In this document: positions 7,885-17,362 of the stretch, in pieces
Numbering within the stretch: the first letter of the stretch is position 1
Layout: the number at the start of each line of letters is the position of its first letter
Assembly: GCF_963676285.1 (NCBI RefSeq)
Contig: NZ_OY781062.1
Location: 186,001 to 250,000, forward strand
Direction: 5' to 3'
DNA: 64,000 bases
Source of the DNA: an uncultured Sphaerochaeta sp.
GTDB taxonomy: Bacteria > Spirochaetota > Spirochaetia > Sphaerochaetales > Sphaerochaetaceae
Made by a program: the position numbers and the translations under genes
The notes under the pieces: generated by a model
Databases searched by the model: none
Told to the model about the DNA's origin: nothing
What the model saw: the letters and a program-made list of their open reading frames with translations, nothing else

Positions 7885-10389
7885 ATGTCAAGTTGTAAAG
7901 CAGGAAGATTCTTTGTTGTTTTCTTAGCAGTTGCAGTATGGATGCTTATCGGGTGTGAGATGGCGATAGATGAGCCATCCACAGGTCGGGTTGTTGGCAA
8001 GGCCATATTCTTAAACAATGATTCTCATGAAGATATCATAGTTTCCTTGGAGATACTGGAAAAAGGGATAACTCGCAATGTTTCCAGGGCAATCAATGGT
8101 ATTACATCTGATGCAGATTCTCGATCCTTAACAGCTCAAACAAAGACCAAAGCCAATGGTGAATTTAGTTTTGAATCGGTTCCCGAAGGCTCGTATACTC
8201 TCTACGCTTCTTCAAAAGATTCAAAAGAGCGAGCTGTACATACTTCCCTGCAGGTAGTGAAAGGAAGAACCGTAACCGCCCCAGACTTGCAGCTCACTGC
8301 GGTTGGAGATATCAAGGGAAGGATTGTTCTTGATGGTACTGAAACAGGAAATATTGGCTTCATTGTTTTTATTGCTGGTACGTCCTATATGGCGATTACG
8401 AATGACAATGGAGATTTTACCATCTCATCAGTTCCCTCAGGAGATGAGTATGTAATTATTATCATGCGCGGTACTGATACCTACCAGTGGTCAGAGACTA
8501 TAGAAGTTGAAGCAGGAAAGATTACGCAGCTGGGGGCAAAGAATCTGGTCAGTGAAGACTTCCCAGGAATTGTCTCCATCATCTGGAAGGGAGAGCTCAC
8601 ATCAGCTCCCACTAATCCACAGTTGAACTGGGCATACTACAACAGCACTGATAAGATTTCCTATATGTATGATGGCAGTGCTTGGCAAGTGCTTGCTCGT
8701 GATGGAATGGTGGGACCTACAGGTCCTACGGGGCCCACTGGGGAACCTGGGGTCTCCATCATTTGGCAGGGAGAACTCACGGATCATCCCGGTGATCCAG
8801 AGTTGAATTGGGCTTATTACAACCTCACAGAAGGGAAATCGTATATTTATGATGGTGAGAGCTGGCAGGTACTTGCCCAGGATGGAAATGATGGTATGGA
8901 CGGTGAGGATGGGAAAACCGCCGTTTGGATTAAATACGACAGTAATCAGGGTGAGAGTGGAACTGTCCCAGATATTGAGTATCTCTACGCTGGAGATTCA
9001 ACAACGATCAAAAACAATACAGGTAATCTGTCACGAACTGGATATATTTTCTCTGGTTGGAATACTGAAGCAGATGGCACGGGTACCAATTATTCAGTGG
9101 AAACCGTTGCTGTGATTGAGGCAAGTTCCACCTTGTATGCGAAGTGGAATCCATTGAGCATGACGGTTACTTTTGATATGCAAGGAGGCTCTCCAGCACC
9201 AAATCCAGATCCAGAGTATGATCCAACCAGTAAGATAGTATTCTACAACCAGGAATACGGTATGCTTCCATTGGTCGGACGGAGTGGTTATACGTTTGAA
9301 GGATGGTATACTGATACAGGTAGCAAAATTGATAGTACTACTACTGTTACAGCATTGGCTAATCACACGCTGTACGCAAAATATTCTGCAAATTCATACA
9401 CAGTGTATTTTGATAGCCAAGGTGGTACAACTGATCCTAATGAAATAAGTGTAACGTTTGGCCAAACGTATGGGACGCTCCCAACAGTTGAACGGGAAGG
9501 CTATAACTTCCTTGGATGGAATAAAGCATCTACAGGTACGGGTATGATGGTTTTGATTGATACAACTGTAGCTGAATACTGCGATCATACATTGTATGCG
9601 ATATGGAAGGGTGAATCCTATGGTGTGATACTTGATAAGCAAGAGGGCAGTGGAGGTTCAGATGCAGTTACCGCTACCTTCGGATCTATGATGCCCTCTG
9701 CCACAAAACCTTCAAAAACCAACTATATCTTCAAAGGGTATTTTGATGAGAAAAACGGACATGGGAAGCAGTATTATAGTGAGTCTATGACAAGTACATG
9801 CGAATGGGACAAGAGTACTCCTTCCACTTTATATGCTTGGTGGGTATTTGATACGTTCATTGGGCCGGCTGGTGGGTTGGTGTTTTACGATAACCCTAAC
9901 TATTCCGATGATGGCTGGAGATATTTGGAAGCTGCTTCCTCAGATATTTCCTTGGATGGTTCAAATTATGACTACATTTTCGGCTTTTTCCGATATCAAC
10001 CCACTGCTGATAATGTGTATGTGGGCACAAACGCTGAAATCGGTACAGGAAAAGCAAATACCACGAGTCTAATTGACAAAATGAAGTTTTCTGCCTATGT
10101 ATCATCATCTACCGATAACGTAACCACGACCCCGAATTATGCGGCGATGCTGTGTAATACGTATGATCAAGGTATCGCTACCGATTGGTTCCTTCCCTCA
10201 AAAGATGAACTGGACCTAATGTACGAGCACTTGAAAAGGCAAGGGCTAGGTGGGTTCTCTGATACCAAATACTGGACCTCTACAGAATACACTGCTGGTG
10301 GAGCGTGGAATCAGCATTTTCGCTATGGAATACAAGAATTTGGTGCTCGAGGAATTGATGGAAGAGTAAGACCAATACGAGCTTACTGA
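7885..10389 (+). CDS. Large lipoprotein: collagen-like linker, InlB-type repeats, Lcl_C-like C-terminus
   Basis: An 834-residue lipoprotein with signal peptide and lipobox (MLIGC, Cys ~24). Residues ~35-215 are carboxypeptidase-regulatory-like beta domains (GKAIFLNND, TKANGEFSFESVPEGSYTLYA, TNDNGDFTISSVPSGDEYVI). Two copies follow of a ~50-residue unit of pattern IIWxGEL-LNWAYYN-YDGxxWQVLAxDG, separated by a short collagen-like Gly-Pro-Thr stretch. Next come about four Listeria-Bacteroides/InlB B repeats (RTGYIFSGWNTEADGTG...TLYAKW, SGYTFEGWYTD, EGYNFLGWNKA, TNYIFKGYFDE). The C-terminal ~190 residues have the Lcl/DUF1566-type signature: GPAGGLVFYD, DWFLPSKDEL, YWTSTEY, VRPIRAY. This layout recalls Legionella collagen-like adhesin and suggests a surface-exposed adhesin. 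The protein ending at 11544 shares the C-terminal domain. Confidence 0.85.
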   Translation: MSSCKAGRFFVVFLAVAVWMLIGCEMAIDEPSTGRVVGKAIFLNNDSHEDIIVSLEILEKGITRNVSRAINGITSDADSRSLTAQTKTKANGEFSFESVPEGSYTLYASSKDSKERAVHTSLQVVKGRTVTAPDLQLTAVGDIKGRIVLDGTETGNIGFIVFIAGTSYMAITNDNGDFTISSVPSGDEYVIIIMRGTDTYQWSETIEVEAGKITQLGAKNLVSEDFPGIVSIIWKGELTSAPTNPQLNWAYYNSTDKISYMYDGSAWQVLARDGMVGPTGPTGPTGEPGVSIIWQGELTDHPGDPELNWAYYNLTEGKSYIYDGESWQVLAQDGNDGMDGEDGKTAVWIKYDSNQGESGTVPDIEYLYAGDSTTIKNNTGNLSRTGYIFSGWNTEADGTGTNYSVETVAVIEASSTLYAKWNPLSMTVTFDMQGGSPAPNPDPEYDPTSKIVFYNQEYGMLPLVGRSGYTFEGWYTDTGSKIDSTTTVTALANHTLYAKYSANSYTVYFDSQGGTTDPNEISVTFGQTYGTLPTVEREGYNFLGWNKASTGTGMMVLIDTTVAEYCDHTLYAIWKGESYGVILDKQEGSGGSDAVTATFGSMMPSATKPSKTNYIFKGYFDEKNGHGKQYYSESMTSTCEWDKSTPSTLYAWWVFDTFIGPAGGLVFYDNPNYSDDGWRYLEAASSDISLDGSNYDYIFGFFRYQPTADNVYVGTNAEIGTGKANTTSLIDKMKFSAYVSSSTDNVTTTPNYAAMLCNTYDQGIATDWFLPSKDELDLMYEHLKRQGLGGFSDTKYWTSTEYTAGGAWNQHFRYGIQEFGARGIDGRVRPIRAY

Positions 10390-10536
10390 TAAACCCATTT
10401 GATGGGCCTGTTGTAATAGCATTTACATCGTATGTAAGCGAATTCTCTGGTCCCTCACTTGCTTGCTTTACTACATTTGAGTACCTTTAACTTGTAACCA
10501 ATAAAAAACTTATATTGGTAATAAGGAAGGAAGCGT

Positions 10537-11424
10537 ATGAACAGAGAACAACTTAGCCGGATGGTAACTGGAAAAGGTTTTATCGCTGCATTGGACCAAA
10601 GTGGAGGCAGTACACCCAAAGCACTGTTGCAGTATGGAATCCCTGAAGATGCCTATGCAACGGATAAAGAGATGTTCGATCTTGTACATGCAATGCGCAC
10701 CAGAATCATTACGAGCCCCGCTTTTACTGATGCCCATATTCTGGGGGCTATCCTGTTTGAAGACACCATGGACCGGACCATTGAAGGAATGCCAACTTCT
10801 GAATACCTTTGGAAAACCAAGAGAATAGTTCCATTCCTGAAAGTGGACAAAGGACTTGCTGACATCGCTGAAGGAGTTCAGTTGATGAAACCCATTCCCG
10901 ACCTTGAACCATTGCTTGAGAAAGCAGTCGAGCAGGGGATTTTCGGTACAAAAATGCGATCAGTCATCAAGGAATCAAATCCTAAGGGAATCAGGAAGAT
11001 AGTCGAACAGCAGTTTGAAATTGCCAAGATCATTTTGAAAGCAGGCCTTGTTCCGATCATTGAACCGGAGGTCGACATCCACAGCATGGATAAACAAGCA
11101 TCAGAGAAGATACTGAAAGCTGAACTTGTCAAGCAACTTGAACACCTCAATGAAGAGGATCGGGTCATGCTTAAGCTTTCCATACCTACCGAACCAAACT
11201 TCTATGCTGAACTGCAGAAAGAGAAACACATGGTTCGTGTGGTGGCTCTCTCTGGAGGGTATCCTCGCAATAAGGCGAATAAACTCCTTGCAAAGAACCA
11301 TGGACTTATCGCCAGCTTCTCAAGAGCCCTCGCGCAAGATCTGCATGTTGAGCAGAGTGATGAGGAGTTCAACAAGATACTTGAAACTTCAATACGAGAA
11401 ATCTACGAGGCATCCATTACATAA
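10537..11424 (+). CDS. Fructose-bisphosphate aldolase, class I
   Basis: A 295-residue cytoplasmic enzyme of the short bacterial class I (Schiff-base) aldolase family, as in staphylococcal Fda. It cleaves fructose 1,6-bisphosphate to glyceraldehyde 3-phosphate and dihydroxyacetone phosphate in glycolysis. Visible motifs are [17 protein letters not shown] near the N-terminus, [22 protein letters not shown], and VMLKLSIP, where Lys213 is the likely Schiff-base residue. Length fits the family. The ATG follows AAGGAAGGAAG. It is a lone gene between two surface lipoprotein genes. Confidence 0.92.
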   Translation: MNREQLSRMVTGKGFIAALDQSGGSTPKALLQYGIPEDAYATDKEMFDLVHAMRTRIITSPAFTDAHILGAILFEDTMDRTIEGMPTSEYLWKTKRIVPFLKVDKGLADIAEGVQLMKPIPDLEPLLEKAVEQGIFGTKMRSVIKESNPKGIRKIVEQQFEIAKIILKAGLVPIIEPEVDIHSMDKQASEKILKAELVKQLEHLNEEDRVMLKLSIPTEPNFYAELQKEKHMVRVVALSGGYPRNKANKLLAKNHGLIASFSRALAQDLHVEQSDEEFNKILETSIREIYEASIT

Positions 11425-11501
11425 TGGTATATGCTCCTCACTGATGAGCAATGGAATAGGTGAGGAGATACTTGTATTACCTAGACGCTTGTAGAAGAAA
11501 G

Positions 11502-11524
11502 CAACGGTGGCACTGCCACCGTTG
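11502..11524 (-). terminator. Convergent terminator between the aldolase and the 11544 lipoprotein
   Basis: CAACGGTGGC-ACT-GCCACCGTTG is a perfect 10-bp stem with a 3-nt loop. On the minus strand it is followed by a T-rich stretch (CTTTCTTCT), so it mainly serves the lipoprotein gene. It lies 78 bp after the aldolase stop and may serve both genes. Confidence 0.75.
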
Positions 11525-11543
11525 AATAGCCTATGCATGTTCC

Positions 11544-13895
11544 CTAGAAAGCTCTCACCGGCCGAACCTTCAAGGAGTCCATCTTTGAACTCACGTACTG
11601 GGATCCATCATCGAAATTAAGATAATAAGCATAGCTGTTGCTCCCATCTTTCCATTCTGTGGATGACCAATACAGATCTCTGGCAAAACCTCCCAAACCT
11701 TCCTTATGTACCTTGTTGTAGATTTCTACCAATTCTGTGTGTGAAGGCAGGAACCAATCATTGAATCCACCATAGGAAAGACTCTCGCATGCTTGTGCGG
11801 CGTAGTCATTCCCAGAAGTAATGTTGGCATAAGAGCGAACAATTTTCCCGGTATAGTCTTCACCCCTTCCGATCTCATCATCAACATCAAATACGCCTGC
11901 AGTCATCTCGTTGTTGGGAGCCCACATTTTAGTCATTTCGGCGCCTTGTGGAGCAAGCTCAAGATAGCGCCATCCATTACTGAATTCACCCTTGTCATAG
12001 AAGATTATTCCTCCGGCTGGACCATTCATGCCAACCGAATAGGAAGACGGAGAGCTCTGCGATGGCACGGTTGTCGAAGCTGATGAACTTTGTTCTCCAG
12101 TTGATATTTTCGTACCTGTCCAAAGATAGTCGGTGTATTTATCAACCACCATCTTTCCCTCGAATGCAGCACCATTGGGGGTAAAAACAAGATTGAACGT
12201 ACCTTCAATTCCCATGGAGGAAAAGGTTCCTGAGAACGTATTGTTAGAGAAATTTCCTTGGACCTCTCCCATCGGATATTCTCCTGTTACCGATGATCCT
12301 CTCTGGGTGAGTGTCATTTTTCCGAAATTGGTATCGTATACTCCCGCTATGGTACCTGACTGTACAGGTGTCTCAGGTTTTAACTGATTATTGAATGCAA
12401 CCACATCATCTTTGTTGCTGACCCAATGTCGCTCCAATACCAGCTGGTCGCCATCGATTGTAAGGAGTAAATTAGTCCCATTAGAATCATACGTACCCTC
12501 AAAAGTGACATAATCACCTTGGGGACCTTCTACAAACAAGGTGATGTTCTTGCCGTTCGTGGTCCAGTATCCCTCGGCTATCTCACCATCGAAGAATAGG
12601 ATTAATGACGTGTCGGCACCGAACACAAAGCCAGAGGAGTCCTCATTCACATCGATCCAACCACCATAATATAGATCGAATTGATCAGTATCGACCTGCG
12701 TAGTTTCCGTACCCGTACTTCCTTGGGGTGGTGAGCCAGTCCTTACCCCCGTCCATAGATTAGAATCAGGGTTGCTCGCATTTGGTTCGAGTGAACCAAT
12801 ATTCTCATATCCACTGAAGCTTTTGGCATCAGGTGAGAATTTCAGTATCATTCTGCCTCGCGTCCAAGGACTTTCCCAGGTTCCGTCCAGTGTATTTCCC
12901 GTGAGTGTTCCAGCAATTATTCCATTTGGATAACTACCACTTACATACTCACCTCGCTGCTCCAGAACAATCTCCCCCCAGTTATCACTGTAGTAGGTAC
13001 CGCTCACAGATAGTGGTGTAGCTTGCTTGGATTCAATTTCAGGTTGCTTGTTGGCTACCCCTTGTTGGGGTGGGGCATTCCCACTGATTTTCGTACCATT
13101 CCATACATGGCTGTCCCCTTGGTACAACATCTCTCCCTGAAAACCACTGCCATCAGAAGCGAAGGTAAAGCGAATATCTGCTGTCGTTCCAAGCGAGTAG
13201 ATTTGCCCAGTAAGTTCATAGCCGGACATCTGTCCCGTAAGTGTGCTCTGAGGATAACTTCCCGTTACGGTACTTCCATTTTGGGACAAAGTCAGTTCAC
13301 CTAAGCTTGTCCTATACACTCCAGTGGCATTGAACGCTGACGATGATCCTGTACTCGAGGCAGTGGCAGCAGTGGATTTCTCTGCAATTGGAGGTGACAC
13401 AAGTTCCTGTGTTTTTGTTTCTTGGTCTGGTAGTGATCCTGTCCTTGTTCCACTCCAAGGACGAGCATCAGGATTGTTTGCTTCCGGTTCTAGGTTGCCA
13501 TAGACCTCATAGCCACTGAAGCTGCTTGCATCAGAGGAGAATTTCAGTCGCATCCTTCCCGCTACCCAAGGTCCTGCCCACCTTCCTTCCAACGTATTTC
13601 CAGTGAGTGTTCCTTCTATCGTACCGTTTGGGAATGTTCCTGTAACCTGATTATCTCTCTGTATAAAAACAATTTCACCCCAGTTTTCACTGAAGTATGT
13701 TCCGCTAATATTGCCGTCAAGTTCACTGCCTGTATTGTTCTCCTCTTGAGCGGAGGCCATTTCACCAGTGCCTCCTGTGCCGTACAGTAACTCATTCATA
13801 AATTCTTCTGTGACTATACAGCTCGTGAAGAATAAAACGATGATCCCGATCACCCCAAGTGCACATACTAGTTTCGTTTTATTTATTATTTTCAT
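11544..13895 (-). CDS. Repeat-rich lipoprotein with Lcl_C-like C-terminal domain
   Basis: About 783 residues with a signal peptide and lipobox (IIVLFFTSC). The body holds four copies of a ~80-residue beta-rich unit of pattern G-x-Y/F-x(5)-G-x-hydrophobic-L-x-Q-x(5)-V-x-G-x-Y/F-P (for example NWGEIVFIQRDNQVTGTFPNG, SLGELTLSQNGSTVTGSYPQ, NWGEIVLEQRGEYVSGSYPNG, NFGKMTLTQRGSSVTGEYPMG). Repeats 1 and 3 are much closer to each other than to 2 and 4, which suggests recent internal duplication. A different domain (FDLYYGGWIDVNEDSSG) sits between repeats 3 and 4. The C-terminus (GPAGGIIFYD, DWFLPSHTEL, YWSSTEW, VRPVRAF) is the same Lcl/DUF1566-like fold as in the 7885 protein. ATG at 13895 is chosen over a TTG two codons upstream. 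Probably a surface protein. Confidence 0.8.
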   Translation of the reverse strand: MKIINKTKLVCALGVIGIIVLFFTSCIVTEEFMNELLYGTGGTGEMASAQEENNTGSELDGNISGTYFSENWGEIVFIQRDNQVTGTFPNGTIEGTLTGNTLEGRWAGPWVAGRMRLKFSSDASSFSGYEVYGNLEPEANNPDARPWSGTRTGSLPDQETKTQELVSPPIAEKSTAATASSTGSSSAFNATGVYRTSLGELTLSQNGSTVTGSYPQSTLTGQMSGYELTGQIYSLGTTADIRFTFASDGSGFQGEMLYQGDSHVWNGTKISGNAPPQQGVANKQPEIESKQATPLSVSGTYYSDNWGEIVLEQRGEYVSGSYPNGIIAGTLTGNTLDGTWESPWTRGRMILKFSPDAKSFSGYENIGSLEPNASNPDSNLWTGVRTGSPPQGSTGTETTQVDTDQFDLYYGGWIDVNEDSSGFVFGADTSLILFFDGEIAEGYWTTNGKNITLFVEGPQGDYVTFEGTYDSNGTNLLLTIDGDQLVLERHWVSNKDDVVAFNNQLKPETPVQSGTIAGVYDTNFGKMTLTQRGSSVTGEYPMGEVQGNFSNNTFSGTFSSMGIEGTFNLVFTPNGAAFEGKMVVDKYTDYLWTGTKISTGEQSSSASTTVPSQSSPSSYSVGMNGPAGGIIFYDKGEFSNGWRYLELAPQGAEMTKMWAPNNEMTAGVFDVDDEIGRGEDYTGKIVRSYANITSGNDYAAQACESLSYGGFNDWFLPSHTELVEIYNKVHKEGLGGFARDLYWSSTEWKDGSNSYAYYLNFDDGSQYVSSKMDSLKVRPVRAF

Positions 13896-14264
13896 ACACA
13901 ATTTTCTTCATAATATATGACATAAGTCAATCTTTAGAGTTACCGATTTTTATTATGTTGCGAATAATTATTACAAGCAATCTTCAGATTGATATGTACT
14001 ACCAACATCTGAGAACACAAAAGGCCAGCTATTGTTCATTCGAGATCTACAAAAACATGAAGATTGCTGTTTGAACGAAATCAACGATCATTTTCCTTCA
14101 TTGTTTTTCTTTTCAATAAAAGGATGACGTATCAAGCACCTGAAATCATTGTAATTACAACTAAATACGTAGCTGTTTATGCCATTTCTCATACATTTTA
14201 CCGATAGGATCAGCAATCAGTGAGTCATATCCTTTCCTCCATCATACGTGAAGAGGAGAAGCAT
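13896..14264. other. Divergent AT-rich intergenic region
   Basis: About 370 bp between two divergent lipoprotein genes. It is AT-rich and must hold both promoters. I see no coding remnant, no convincing RNA fold and no strong operator. Confidence 0.3.
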
Positions 14265-15698
14265 ATGGTAGGGAAGAAGTATGGGCTTTGGATAATCGGA
14301 TTCCTGTTGGTCTTCATCTTGTTGATAACCTCCTGTTTATTGGGACCCCGTGCAGTTCGCTTGGAGCTTCCAAAGCCTAAGGAGGTGAATACCACACAGG
14401 CATTTGTTCATGCAACAGTAATTCCTATGACTGAGCCTGACAAGATTATCGAGAATGCAGTGGTAATCGTAGAAGATAAAAAGATTGTATATGTGGGTAC
14501 TGATTATAAAAAGATACCAGCATCTGCAGATCGTATCGACTGTACCGGCAAGTGGATTGTTCCGGGCTTGGCTGATGCGCATGTGCATCTCCTTTTCAAT
14601 GCCTTGGATCCCTTGCTGTTCTTGGCAAATGGGGTGACTTCAATACGCAACATGGCTTCCTTTACTGAAGCCGGTCGGGATGATGCAAGGTTTGCCTTCA
14701 GTGACCATCTGGAATTCCGGGATTCAGTTAGAGAAAAAGAAGTGCTTTCACCTTGGGTGTACCAAGCAAGCCCCATTCATGAAGCGAGAACCGGCAAATA
14801 CTTTGATAAGTCGCTCTACTTGGACACAAGGTCGGCCAACGAAGGGCTGAGTGCTGTCCGGAGTGCTAATGAGAAAGGATTTGACTATTTCAAAGTGTAC
14901 AATAAGCTTCCTTCAAGTGCATTCTACAGTAGTGTAATAGAGGCCAAGAAGTTGGGTATGCCTGTGGTAGGGCATGTTCCTCATGAGGTAGGAATTGAAG
15001 AGGTAATTGATGGTTCCTTGATGCACTCCATTGCGCATCTGACCGGTTATATCAACCCATTTGGTACATTCAAGATAGCCTCTGAAAGGATTGATGAGAT
15101 TGCCAACCGTACCGCTGATGCTGGTATTTGGAATGTCCCAACATTGGAAGTTTGGAGAAATATAGTCACCCCCGAACATATCGATGCCATTGATGCTGAT
15201 CCTTGGACACGCTATATATCTCCGTCAAATCGGACATTCTGGTCTACATCAATTGAATCATTTTCTAAGCTCATACAGAAACAGGTGGAAGAGTATTCAA
15301 TACTGCCTTCACAGCATATGGAAGATTTCTCACTGATCGTAAGGGCTCTGATCAAGGCAAATGCCCCTATTGCAGCTGGAACGGACAGTGGAACCCTGAA
15401 CGTAGTAGCAGGTACTTCATTACATAAGGAATTGGAAGGCTTTGTAGTGTTGGGTATGACCCCCTGGGAGGCGATTGCTGCTTCCACGGTTCGGGCTTCT
15501 GAATGCTTCGAGAAATCAGAAGAATTCGGGACAGTGCAGGCAGGACTCCGTGCAGATCTATTGGTCTTAGACAGTAATCCACTTGAGGACATTAGCAACC
15601 TGAGGGATATCAATCTTGTTGTGGTACAGGGTGTGCCTTACAGGCAGTCTGAATTGGTGGGAATGCTTGATCAAATGGCAGAAAAGAATAGTCACTGA
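14265..15698 (+). CDS. Amidohydrolase-family lipoprotein
   Basis: A 477-residue metal-dependent hydrolase anchored as a lipoprotein (signal with LLITSC). Amidohydrolase motifs are present: the HVH metal pair in LADAHVHLLF, a FKVYNK lysine, GHVPH and SIAHLTGY histidines, and AGTDSG with the catalytic Asp. The C-terminal segment GLRADLLVLDSNPLEDI is typical of imidazolonepropionase-like/prolidase-type amidohydrolases. The substrate cannot be told; dipeptides or cyclic amides are possible. The ATG at 14265 is preceded by GAGGAG at normal spacing. A longer GTG start at 14220 would place 15 charged residues before the signal peptide and is less likely. Confidence 0.85.
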   Translation: MVGKKYGLWIIGFLLVFILLITSCLLGPRAVRLELPKPKEVNTTQAFVHATVIPMTEPDKIIENAVVIVEDKKIVYVGTDYKKIPASADRIDCTGKWIVPGLADAHVHLLFNALDPLLFLANGVTSIRNMASFTEAGRDDARFAFSDHLEFRDSVREKEVLSPWVYQASPIHEARTGKYFDKSLYLDTRSANEGLSAVRSANEKGFDYFKVYNKLPSSAFYSSVIEAKKLGMPVVGHVPHEVGIEEVIDGSLMHSIAHLTGYINPFGTFKIASERIDEIANRTADAGIWNVPTLEVWRNIVTPEHIDAIDADPWTRYISPSNRTFWSTSIESFSKLIQKQVEEYSILPSQHMEDFSLIVRALIKANAPIAAGTDSGTLNVVAGTSLHKELEGFVVLGMTPWEAIAASTVRASECFEKSEEFGTVQAGLRADLLVLDSNPLEDISNLRDINLVVVQGVPYRQSELVGMLDQMAEKNSH

Positions 15699-15725
15699 AA
15701 ATAAGTAAAAGGAAGTAAATATAAT

Positions 15726-16361
15726 ATGTCTAATAAATTAAAAATCGGATTGTTGGTTTTGGTGGTGTTGTGTGGTGGAAGCGTGGTATTTGCATCACAA
15801 ACAGTGTTTGAAGGTTCTAGCCCTACCTTTTCATTTGTGAATTATCTCCATGTGGGAGGGGGAGAAGCATTCATCGAAGATGAAATGGCTGTATTACTTG
15901 ATGTATCCTATGGGTTTAGACTCTCACCCAGTTTATCTCTTGGTGCTTTCATTGCCGCCAATCCATTATCCAATTTTGCCCACGCAGATTTAGGATTGTC
16001 TATAGCGAATACCGATGCAGCGTATGCAATGATGTCGGGAATGGAGATGTTGTTCACATTCTCTCCTGATAGTCTGGTCCACCCCATTATGCGATTGGCG
16101 GTTGGAGGGATCTCTGTTGGATATCTTGAGGATGTTGACGGTAAGGAGGGGTATGATGTTGCATTCTCCCATCGTTCTGCTTTTGCCTCAGTATCTGCTG
16201 GCCTTGAGCTGAATATTACCACCCATATGCAACTAGCACTGCGCGGAGGATGGCGATTTGCTGCAAACGAGGAGGTTATGGGAATAGCACAATATGGACT
16301 AAGTGGTCCAGAAATTTCCTTGTATGCACGGATGGTTTGGGAAACTGCTATCAACAAGTAA
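15726..16361 (+). CDS. Probable outer-membrane beta-barrel protein (211 aa)
   Basis: A signal peptide (MSNKLKIGLLVLVVLCGGSVVFAS) is followed by alternating amphipathic segments (FRLSPSLSLGAFIAA, MQLALRGGWRFAA, PEISLYARMVWET), consistent with an 8- to 10-strand barrel. It is paralogous to the protein ending at 32886: NPLSNFAHADLGL...TDAAYAMMSGMEM aligns with EPLSNFPGEDFGV...TEAAFAFSSGLSV. No specific function is recognised. It starts 27 nt after the amidohydrolase stop, so the two could be co-transcribed. Confidence 0.6.
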   Translation: MSNKLKIGLLVLVVLCGGSVVFASQTVFEGSSPTFSFVNYLHVGGGEAFIEDEMAVLLDVSYGFRLSPSLSLGAFIAANPLSNFAHADLGLSIANTDAAYAMMSGMEMLFTFSPDSLVHPIMRLAVGGISVGYLEDVDGKEGYDVAFSHRSAFASVSAGLELNITTHMQLALRGGWRFAANEEVMGIAQYGLSGPEISLYARMVWETAINK

Positions 16362-16530
16362 TAGGCTGATAGGTGCTGAGGGGATTACCATTTCTGGTAT
16401 ATTCCAATTATGGTAATGGGGGTCCCTGTTTGTACTATAACCTGAAATCGAAAATTCAGGGTGGCGATGCCCTATGATCTGTATTACAATGACTATTTAC
16501 AAGCAAACAAACAAGAAATTGGAGTCTCTG

Positions 16531-17310
16531 GTGATTAAGAATGCGTATGTATCTCATCGGTTTGTAAAGTCAGCAATTAGTATTGCTCTCGTCTCATTGG
16601 TACTACTATGTACAGGTCTTGTCTTCATGTCATGTTCGCTTGAACAAGGATCGGCTCATATGATACCCATATTCAGTAGTACATCGCCCTTTGAGCGATC
16701 TATTCGTTCCTCTGCTCCTGATTATACCTTTGCCATTCCTCCTATCGAGGGTTGGGAAACAGCAGATCTTCCAGCAGGTACCAGCACTATTGATATCGAA
16801 ATCTTTGGTACTACAGTTCCTTGTACCCTTGAATTTGCTGATGACCATGTAGCATTTGCTGGGGCAAATGACAGCGTTGATCTAGATTTCACAGTATTTG
16901 ATGATGATGAAAGATTCTCCTATACGGGAACTATCTTGTTGGAGAAAACAGATGGTTCTCTGGTTATGGTGGAATCATCAATTGAAGATGGTGAAATCAG
17001 TGGAGATTTCATTTCTGGAACTGGTGGAATTGCAAGGGCTTGGGTAGTGGATCCAGATACAGACCCTGAAACCGGCACCTCCTGGTTGATGAATCTTACT
17101 TACAGTGTGGGCATCGAAGATGGTATTCTTTCCTTTACCACTGCAACAATTGATCATACCGATCCAGATTCTTCCTTGTATGTTGCACCCAGTGACATAG
17201 GCCTTGAGAATTGGGCGGAGAAACGTAAATTGTTTGATGAAGAGTTCCCTTCAAGCTCTGAGACTCCAGAAGAAGTGACATACACCTTCAACAACGGAGT
17301 GTGGGAGTAG
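16531..17310 (+). CDS. Lipoprotein of unknown function
   Basis: About 259 residues. The signal peptide SAISIALVSLVLLCTGLVF is followed by a lipobox (VFMSC). The mature part is acidic, with short beta-like repeats (SYTGTILLEKTDGSLVMVESSI, DLDFTVFDDDERF). GTG at 16531 is preferred because TTGGAG lies at proper spacing; an ATG at 16474 in the same frame would give a 19-residue polar leader before the signal. No family is recognised. Confidence 0.6.
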   Translation: MIKNAYVSHRFVKSAISIALVSLVLLCTGLVFMSCSLEQGSAHMIPIFSSTSPFERSIRSSAPDYTFAIPPIEGWETADLPAGTSTIDIEIFGTTVPCTLEFADDHVAFAGANDSVDLDFTVFDDDERFSYTGTILLEKTDGSLVMVESSIEDGEISGDFISGTGGIARAWVVDPDTDPETGTSWLMNLTYSVGIEDGILSFTTATIDHTDPDSSLYVAPSDIGLENWAEKRKLFDEEFPSSSETPEEVTYTFNNGVWE

Positions 17311-17362
17311 CGTAGTCTGCTCTGTGGATGATTGGCTCTTTCTGGAAGTGCGTTCTTTGGTG

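Noticed and set aside
8700..8760. Collagen-like run as a long collagen domain
   Set aside because: Only about four Gly-x-x triplets plus a few Gly-Asp triplets later; too short for a stable triple helix by itself.
15212..16357. Two minus-strand open frames of 133 and 149 codons
   Set aside because: Shadows of the amidohydrolase and the envelope protein on the plus strand, without ribosome sites or family motifs.
16441..16460. CCTGAA/TTCAGG hairpin after the 15726 gene as a terminator
   Set aside because: Only six pairs and no T-run; kept out of the feature list.
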